Source of the DNA: Thalassia testudinum
Taxonomy: Eukaryota > Streptophyta > Magnoliopsida > Alismatales > Hydrocharitaceae
Assembly (NCBI GenBank): GCA_037157565.1
Contig: JAZHRO010000046.1
Span: 16,032,501 to 16,096,500, forward strand
Direction: 5' to 3'
Length of the DNA stretch: 64,000 bases
Each line of letters opens with the position of its first letter. The first letter of the stretch is position 1. The notes below the pieces were generated by a model. That model worked only from the letters and a program-made list of their open reading frames with translations. It was not told the DNA's origin and searched no databases. Shown in pieces: positions 57,310 to 64,000 of this stretch. A program made the translations under genes and the position numbers.

Positions 57310-58155
57310 GCGCTCCAATCATAATCAAAGGGTCCACGTTCCACGCGTGCTTTAGCGACATGGGGCTTTAGTAATGCTTACTAGCGTCACTAAAGGCCCT
57401 ACATTTATTTTAAAGGCCTTAAAAAGACCCTTTTGCCCCCATGACTACAAATATAAATAGCCTACCCCTACCACTCATTTGAGCATCCCTTCTCTTTTCC
57501 TCTCACCTCCTCCAAAGCTCTACGACTTGGTCCCATACCCAAGATTCTCCATTAGAGCTAGAGTAAAACAATTTTCCCATCTTCCCACCCCCTTCGTAGA
57601 GCATCCTGCGGTTGTCCTCTCACCGTCGTTCAAGAAGCAGATCCCGCTGCAACGTCACCCTGCTTCGTTCTCCATCCTCCAACTTCATCCTCCCTCATCT
57701 AGCACCATACTACCCTCATCCAAGTGCTCCATCAATGCGACTCGTCCTCCAAGCAGCCGTTGAGGAGGATAACTTCTCACCCCCTCTCTTTTTATTCTTT
57801 CCAATGTAGATTTCCAGCTTTCTAGTGTATCACGTAGATATAATGGACATGATTCTATCATTATAAAACATTTGTTTATTCTCTCCCTGTTTTCTCTTTA
57901 TTTGTATTATTCTTTCTCTCTCTTCTATTAATTATTCTTTAAGTAGAATAGCTAGCGTAGATTAATTTCAACCAGCTAATCTACTTTTGTAATAATAATC
58001 ACTATGCGATTTTTAATCAAACGTTCGTCTTCCCATGTTCGACCCGGGACTCATCATAGTTTCAGCTATAAATTTTATCTGATTGACGGATTTTTACACA
58101 ACTACAATCATAGGTTTCTAAGTCAAACTTTTTACGAACGAAATTCCGTTCATCA
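57310..58155 (+). repeat. 5' LTR of element H, right part (F2)
   Basis: Continues 50554 after element G; contains TATAAATAG at 57452 and ends CCGTTCATCA before the primer-binding site. Combined LTR length about 1.86 kb, equal to that of K. Confidence 0.82.
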
Positions 58156-58158
58156 TTT

Positions 58159-58176
58159 TGGCACCATTGCCGGGAA
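58159..58176 (+). other. Primer-binding site of element H
   Basis: TGGCACCATTGCCGGGAA; close to the tRNA-Asp complement, with CpG-type changes at two sites. Confidence 0.85.
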
Positions 58177-58712
58177 GGCGATGCTCTTTGATTTTCTACA
58201 TTTTTCTCCTTACTTATCTTCTACCTCACTTTTCTCTTTTCTTACTATGATTGGAAGTACTCTCTCGAGGTGAGCAAAAGAGGTAGATTCAAGTAAAGTG
58301 TTGTTGAAGGGTCTGTAAGTTTACCCCACCCCGTAGATTTCATTCCATCACATAAATAACACAAACTCTAATTAACCTAGGAGCTTGCATAAACCCTAGG
58401 CTTGGTTTGGTTGTTTGGTTACCACCTCCACCCACCTCACCCTCCATATATAAAAAAAAATCTTTAAAAAATCCCACAGAGGTACACAGCCTCTTCTGAT
58501 TTTTCATACACAACTGGTAACCCGATCTTTGGAATCGGTACACTCATCAACACATAATTGAGCAAAAATTAGATTAGTTAACCACTTGTGTTCCAATTCA
58601 ATGGTGCATCAAGCCAATTTCTTGAGTTGTTTGGGCCATACCACTTCATCTAAAAATGACTCATCAAGTAGCTTGCTCATTAGGGTTAACACTTAGGGTC
58701 AGTACCAGGCAC

Positions 58713-61403
58713 TATTAATCGAGCAAAATCGATGTTATAAAAGAGATGCGTTGTAGTATAGGACAAAATCGCTCAAAACAGATAAAATTTATACTTGAAT
58801 GAAAGTCTGAGGTTGTTCGCTGGGAGAAAATAGGAATTCACACGCTACTCTCAACAATTAATGTAAATGAGCACAATATATTACTCAAAATCTAATTTGC
58901 AATGTAGAACATGAGTATATGAGGAGATAAAAAGAATTCTAGACAAAATAATGGTGATTTGGATCACCAATTATTAGTTTAACAGTTATAACAATTACTC
59001 AAATATAATCAATATGAATAAATAGTTAATCAGATGTCTTAAAGTGCGTTGCTGCAGTGTTCAAATGAGTCTTCTTCTATGTTCTGTAGTTCTTCTTCTT
59101 CCTTTCTTCTTCTTCTTCTCTAATGTCTTCTTCTACGGTCCTCCTCTTCTTCTGCCTTGGCTTCTCTTCTCTTCCTCTTTCTACTTTCTTCCTGGCCTTG
59201 GCTCTGTCTCTTCTTCTTCACAACTCTTCAGCGACCAAGTGTTTAGCCCAAGGCACTCGCACACAGAGCAAAACCCTCCCCTAACCCACACTCTCTCTCC
59301 ATTTCTCTGTAGGTCAATCTCCTTCACGCCCTCCTAGGGACATGCACAGTACCGGGTTGTCGGGTAAACGGAGGATCCACGTTCCCGAGTCCAGGGTCAC
59401 CGGCATGGTGTTGTGACCGAGGAGTGTACAGGTTTAGGTCAAGTCGAGTCAAATGAGTGGGTGAGCGGGGACCTCACCCCCAGTGTCTGAGGCAAAAAAC
59501 CTTAGGCACAAAATCAACTTATGCGTCTTCAGAGCCTTCAAATCCCACGATGTGGGACTATCTTATATCCTCTTCCTTGCACTAAAAGCCACTAAAGCTC
59601 ATGTCCAATTGGAGGTGAAGGAGCCATCAAAGCTCCTAATTGAAAGCTTGGACGTCTTCCTGGGAGTATTCGGCATCACCTGAAAGTGGCATCTGGAGCG
59701 AATGCCGCAAGAACACAGCTTCGAGCTTGCTCGAAGCAACTCTGGTAATAGCGATGATGATTGTACCTAAAACCACAAAAATGGGCTAAAAGTCCCAATC
59801 AGAATGTTCAGAAGCCTCGCATTGGTGAGGCGAAGTCGACAGTAGTGGTTTCATGGAGTTTGGTGCACAGAGGTGGTCGGATGGTAACGGAGTAGGTTGC
59901 GTGAAGGTGGGTTACTCGGTGGGCATTTAGGGTGGACGATGGAGTGCAATAGGTTAGGGCTTTAGATGAGGTGAGTATGGAAGAGCTTGTGGATTAGTTG
60001 GAGAGGGCGATGGACGTGTGTGGCAGATGGGAACCCTCACCAAAGTGGTCGCCATAGATGGAGGGGATGAAGGTGAATAATGTCGTCAGTGGTCGGATTT
60101 GAAGAATAAAGAGGGGGAAAAAGAGTAGGGGAAGAAAGGATGCTAAGGAACCTAATCTAACGATTGAAGGGGGTAGAAAACCTATGCCGGTGTGATGGCC
60201 GGACGTGGGGAAGATGAATCCTCCGTGAGGGTGATGGCAGTGAAGAACAGGGAATATGGCGCTGGCTTTGGCACACCAGGCGCGGACGAAAGTGAGGAAG
60301 GTTGTGGCCTGGCCAATTTGGTTGTTGGCTGACCGTAGGAGGACAGGGAAGAGGACCGCCGGAGCTAAGTCAAAGGAGGGCCGAAGGTGGAGTTTCGAAG
60401 AGATTTGTGGCCCTAAAACTAGCTGAAAAGTTCGACCAGGCCCTGGGGATCCCTATATAGGCCTCAGGGAGCAATTAGAGCTTGGGAAGCAAGCTTCCCA
60501 AGCTTAGAAGGCCGCCAGAGATGGAAACCTATGGGATACTCGAATCTCTCATGCGTTCACATGAGAGATTGGGAAGGTTGTTGGGCTCAAGACCGGATTC
60601 ATTGGAAAGGGTATTTCCTAAAGAGTCTCCAGTTCAATTTTGAGAAAGTTTCATCGATTAATCAAGGAGAACTCTCCAAATGAAGATCACCGGAGTAGGA
60701 TTTTTGAGCGATAATGGATGAAGGACCCATTTTTAAAGAATGATGATAAAGATAGGGGCCTGTTTGTAAGGAATTCAAAAGTTAGGGGCATGTGTATGAG
60801 AGAAAAGACTCAGACAGAACCAAATTGCAAACTAGGTCAAGATGATATCAAATTGGGTCCAAATTTTGGTAAAAAATTAATTTGGATCCTATGAATCCAA
60901 TGGTGAAGTTAGATTTAGGATTTGACCAAGTTTTACTGGAGAAATTGCATAATTACCCAAATTAGGGCAAAAGTCTATCGGTGACTCTATTTTAGGTCAA
61001 AAAGAATTATGATGGTCAAATTGAAGGTACCAAACCTTAGAGAATATTTTTCTATAAATTTTAGAGTATTTATGTGAATTTTATCCTGACCAAAACCTCA
61101 GTGGATTAAGCGGGTCTGTTTTTAGGATTTTAGAACTCATTTAATTCTCGAAACACGTGAAAACCCTTTTCTATCTGTACGGACCTACTTGTTAGACATC
61201 TAAGACCATTTGACCTTTATTTAACCCCTTAGAAATCCTGTAATTGTACTGCTATTAAAACTACAGTTTTACCCCTATTTTACTGTTATTCTCTCAGATT
61301 GATTATGCAATGAATTAGGGCTCTCTGGCGGTTATGTAGGAGTATTTATTCCTTGATTATGACTAATTAAAGATAGATATGGTTGATGAAGACGTTATCA
61401 TCA
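58713..61403 (-). mobile_element. F1 solo LTR (copy 5)
   Basis: In its own sense starts TGATGATAACGTC (61403) and ends GCTCGATTAATA (58713; TG end changed to TA). Perfect GGCAC at 58708-58712 and 61404-61408. TATA on the minus strand at 60452-60459. 2691 bp, one base shorter than copy 3. Confidence 0.93.
59518..59558 (-). promoter_or_regulatory. snRNA-type USE plus TATA-like module in F1 LTR (copy 5)
   Basis: Perfect GTCCCACATCG (59558-59548, minus), 24-nt gap, then CATAAG. GGGGGTGAGGTCCCC follows downstream, as in the other copies. Confidence 0.5.
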
Positions 61404-62020
61404 GGCACTCCATCTTATTTTGATTTTAAAGGAAGACATCTTCACCTATGCTTTCAAATCCTAGTCTACCTCTTGAACTTGATTGACTTCACCTTAATTC
61501 AAACCCTAAAAGCTACTTAAGCAAGATTTGAACTTTAAAATTCACTCATTCAAATAATCTTGCTTGAAAATCCTGGTTGTGCACTCGCACACACATCAAA
61601 ATTGATCTTTAAGGGCACAACCTAAATATAGGGCCCATCACATTTTCAAGCACATTCAAACCTAAGCCTACCTAAAATCAAGTAGACGTTTGCCTTAAGG
61701 ATTGGACTCACTCTTCAAGGCCCAGATCGAGATTATTTTTTATTAATCTACTTCTATCAATCCATTTGATGTTTAGCTAGTTGAGCAGAGTCAAATGACC
61801 ACGGTTGGGGGTATCAAAGGAACCTAAGGTGAAAGCCAAGGGAAGAACCTTCTCCCCAATCCCTCCCTCTAACTAGTTGGATTGACCGAAAAGAAGTAGA
61901 CCAAATCGTTCTTTTCATCTCAAGACGAGTTCTGAGAGTCTATAGGTCTTTAGGCTACCCCACCTAAGGAGAGGTTTGAGTGTTTGTATTGTAAGGCACC
62001 TTTCTTCCTCCCATTTTTTC

Positions 62021-63707
62021 ATGGATCCTTCCACATCCTACACACATTTCCACTCTTACCCTCTTGACATTTCTTATCCCCAACATGATGATTATTATCC
62101 CGACCCGTGCTGTAGTTAACCATTTACTAGTTGGGATAACTCGGATTGGGGATACAGTTCTGGATCTCCATGTTCAGGTTCTAACCTTGGACACCATGAT
62201 TGTGATCTTTCTTCGAGCTATACTGATTATAGATCTCCACCCTTTGATGATCAATTTAAACCAATTTACAATCAAGAAGGATATCCTAATTACAACTCTT
62301 ACCCTCCCCCAGATTACACTACATATAGGTCCCACCCCTCTTTAAACAACCCGAAGTGACTTATTATCAAGGAGGGCACCAAGAACCTCAATTCCTTGAC
62401 TCCCACGGATTAAACCCAAACCCACCCAACCCTGAATCAAACCATTTGGTTCAGGTGAATCAAGTCCAAGATAGGGTGTTGGCTAACTTAAGGAACACCA
62501 TTCAATCTTTAGAAGCTCAGCTAACAACTTGCACTGAAGAATTGGACCCTTTGATTCAAATGACTAATGATCTTAACAAGTATTTATTGGATTGGCTCCA
62601 TGATGTTAAGGACAAAAACCTGAGTGACTTTTACTTGGGAAGTTATCAAAATTGAGGATGAAATTTGTAATTGCTCTAGTCCAATCTTGGGATGATTTTC
62701 AGGATGAATCCCATTCAGGAGAGCCATTGTCAAAACCTGCTCAGGCACCTATAGGGGGGAGCACATTTTATGAGACCAGGGATGACAAGAGTGCTCTAGA
62801 GCAATCGATTGAGGATGAATTGATTTCTTCACCCAAGATCCTTAAACCAGGGTACGAGGAAAAGTATGTCTCCATGGACCAAGAAATGATAAATGATTTT
62901 GAGACAGATATTAATGCAAATCTAGAATTCTTTGATTCTAAGGGTGAAGAATCTTTATGTGAAGTCTCACTTGAGTTTGAGGAAAATGATTTTAATGAGA
63001 CGATTGGGCCTAAGAAATTCAATGAATCATTTAATAGCTTAGTAATTGAGGATTTTGATCTAGTAGGGGCTAGCATGGTCTATTCAGATCAAGATTTCAT
63101 GAAGGATTCAATTCATAGCTCCATTCCTCAATCACACCCTGTTGAGCATAATCATGATTATCTTCTTGAGATTACCAAACCCAAGTCAATTCTAATTCAA
63201 CCATAAATTTTGTACTTGGATATTTTATATGGGGAAGATGACATTTATGAGATCCTAGAAACTGTGATTGTGGAGGATAGGAGCTGGGAAATGAATATTT
63301 AGGAAGCCAATTCTGGGGGAAGTAGAAGTCTGAGTCTAAAAGTTCTTATTTGCCTGAAACCACCAACCTTCTATCATGACCCTTATGACATTTTTTATTC
63401 GGAGGATATGCAACCCAAGCATAGATTCATTGATTATCCTTTTGATCTTGATTTTCCTATTGTTTGACTTTTTGGACTTGGGTTGCATCCTCATAAATCG
63501 CAGGCCCAGCCCCACTTGCATACTGATCTCAGGTTCTGGGAAATTTTTATTCAGAACCTTAGACACACTCAACCCTAGGGCATGGGTCTGCATCATAATC
63601 AGGTCTACATCTGTGGACATTCTCTGCCAGCAGGTCTTGAGGTTAATCTTTTGATTCTGATTCTGACCTGCATTTGTGAATTCTTTATTTCCTCTTTATT
63701 TGTATAG
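62021..63707 (+). pseudogene. ORFX of element H: conserved protein of unknown function
   Basis: About 562 codons from ATG 62021 to TAG 63705-63707, homologous throughout to E and G copies. Visible: SYTHFHSYPL, SWDNSDWGYSSGSPC, VNQVQDRVLANLRNTIQSLE, DLNKYLLDWLHDVKDKNL, FVIALVQSWDDFQDE, an acidic central part (62652-63206), then LFGLGLHPHKSQAQP, IFIQNLRHTQP, GMGLHHNQVYICGH and a hydrophobic end (LLILILTCICEFFISSLF). Frameshifts near 62150 and 62650 and several stops break it. The hydrophobic C-terminus is kept in all three copies. Confidence 0.68.
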
Positions 63708-63831
63708 TGTGCCTGGCTGAAGGCACTAAATTCAACACTTATACAGTCAGTTTTCATCTTGGAGTTAACCTGTTAATCACAAAATTTAGGTGTTTTATTC
63801 TCTACTCCACTCTTTTTCATGTCATTTAATA

Positions 63832-63873
63832 TAATGAGGACATTGCATTAGATAGCCATAGGGGGGTGGATAT
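63832..63873 (+). repeat. CAATG hairpin and internal purine tract of element H
   Basis: TAATGAGGACATTGCA (63832-63847) followed by AGCCATAGGGGGGTGGATA. About 125 bp after the ORFX stop, as in E. Confidence 0.7.
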
Positions 63874-64000
63874 TCATCTCTGAATCATTTTGTCAGCTTC
63901 GTAGATTCTTTTTATTTTTCTTTATTTTTAGAAAAAAATTTGAATTAGGAAAAGAGAACTTGGACATTAGAGTTTTTCAATTTTAGGGAATGATATAATA

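Larger units (their letters stand above)
58315..61995 (+). other. Predicted leader intron of element H, with nested F1 LTR
   Basis: Donor CTGTAAGT at 58313-58320 and acceptor TTTGTATTGTAAG ending at 61995 (one base inserted relative to the others). Without the nested LTR and its duplication the intron is 985 nt. Confidence 0.5.
49538..64000 (+). mobile_element. Element H: F2 retrotransposon encoding ORFX, incomplete at window end
   Basis: 5' LTR 49538-50554 plus 57310-58155, primer-binding site, leader intron with a nested F1 LTR, ORFX (62021-63707), hairpin and internal purine tract. The 3' end is beyond the window. No gag or pol. Confidence 0.8.

Noticed and set aside
50550..57314. Clear target-site duplication for element G
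   Set aside because: CGAAT and GCGCT do not match; the nesting is argued from LTR continuity and equal combined length instead.
1..64000. CRISPR arrays, bacterial operons or host genes
   Set aside because: Spacer-type repeats, ribosome-binding sites and conserved host exons were looked for and not seen; essentially all sequence is assignable to LTR elements or their decayed interiors.

Overview
The window looks like intergenic heterochromatin from a large plant genome, most likely an angiosperm. It is built almost entirely of nested Ty3/gypsy LTR retrotransposons of the non-chromovirus (Athila-like) type. The evidence is primer-binding sites complementary to the 3' end of plant tRNA-Asp, LTRs of 1.4-2.7 kb that all open with TGATG or a mutated form of it, Athila-style gag, DLGA protease, FMDD reverse transcriptase and DDE integrase, and 5-bp target-site duplications (TSDs) around many insertions. 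I recognise no host gene, no intact tRNA or rRNA gene, and no bacterial feature. Every retroelement reading frame is broken.

Left third (1-26983). A minus-strand gag-protease element without reverse transcriptase (called M here; 1-1765 and 25324-26983) is split by a plus-strand element with 2.7-kb LTRs (family F1; 1766-25323). F1 encodes only acidic proteins of unknown function. F1 is in turn split by the only pol-bearing element, an Athila-like minus-strand copy at 7706-20985 (TSD ACCAC). A solo LTR of that same family (17383-18979, TSD AGGGT) sits in its leader.

Middle (26984-49537). A plus-strand F2 element (K) has its gag interrupted by a minus F2 LTR (30437-34322), which itself carries an F1 solo LTR (31002-33693, TSD AGAAG). 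K's 3' LTR is cut by an F3 element (L) at 35181. L's LTR is split by a complete minus F2 element (E, 36073-46105, TSD CCTTA), whose 3' LTR carries another F1 solo LTR (36998-39703, TSD CTGCG).

Right third (49538-64000). A plus F2 element (H) has its 5' LTR split by a minus F2 element (G, 50555-57309), and its leader intron holds a fifth F1 LTR (58713-61403, TSD GGCAC). H runs off the window.

How the parts fit. Only one element carries pol. The F2 elements instead encode either gag or a conserved protein of about 560 codons of unknown function (ORFX, three copies), placed behind the same predicted spliced leader. Most elements share a 3' cassette: a CAATG/CATTG hairpin beside an internal purine tract, a tandem repeat block, and a TTTTGCTAG/CTAGCAAAA hairpin just before the terminal polypurine tract. 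This suggests non-autonomous partners mobilised in trans by an Athila-like helper. The LTRs also carry RNA polymerase III-like modules: a plant snRNA-type upstream sequence element (USE) with a roughly 24-nt gap to TATA in all five F1 LTRs, and a tRNA-like A-box/B-box unit in several F2 LTRs. These, with ORFX, are the best candidates for something undescribed.
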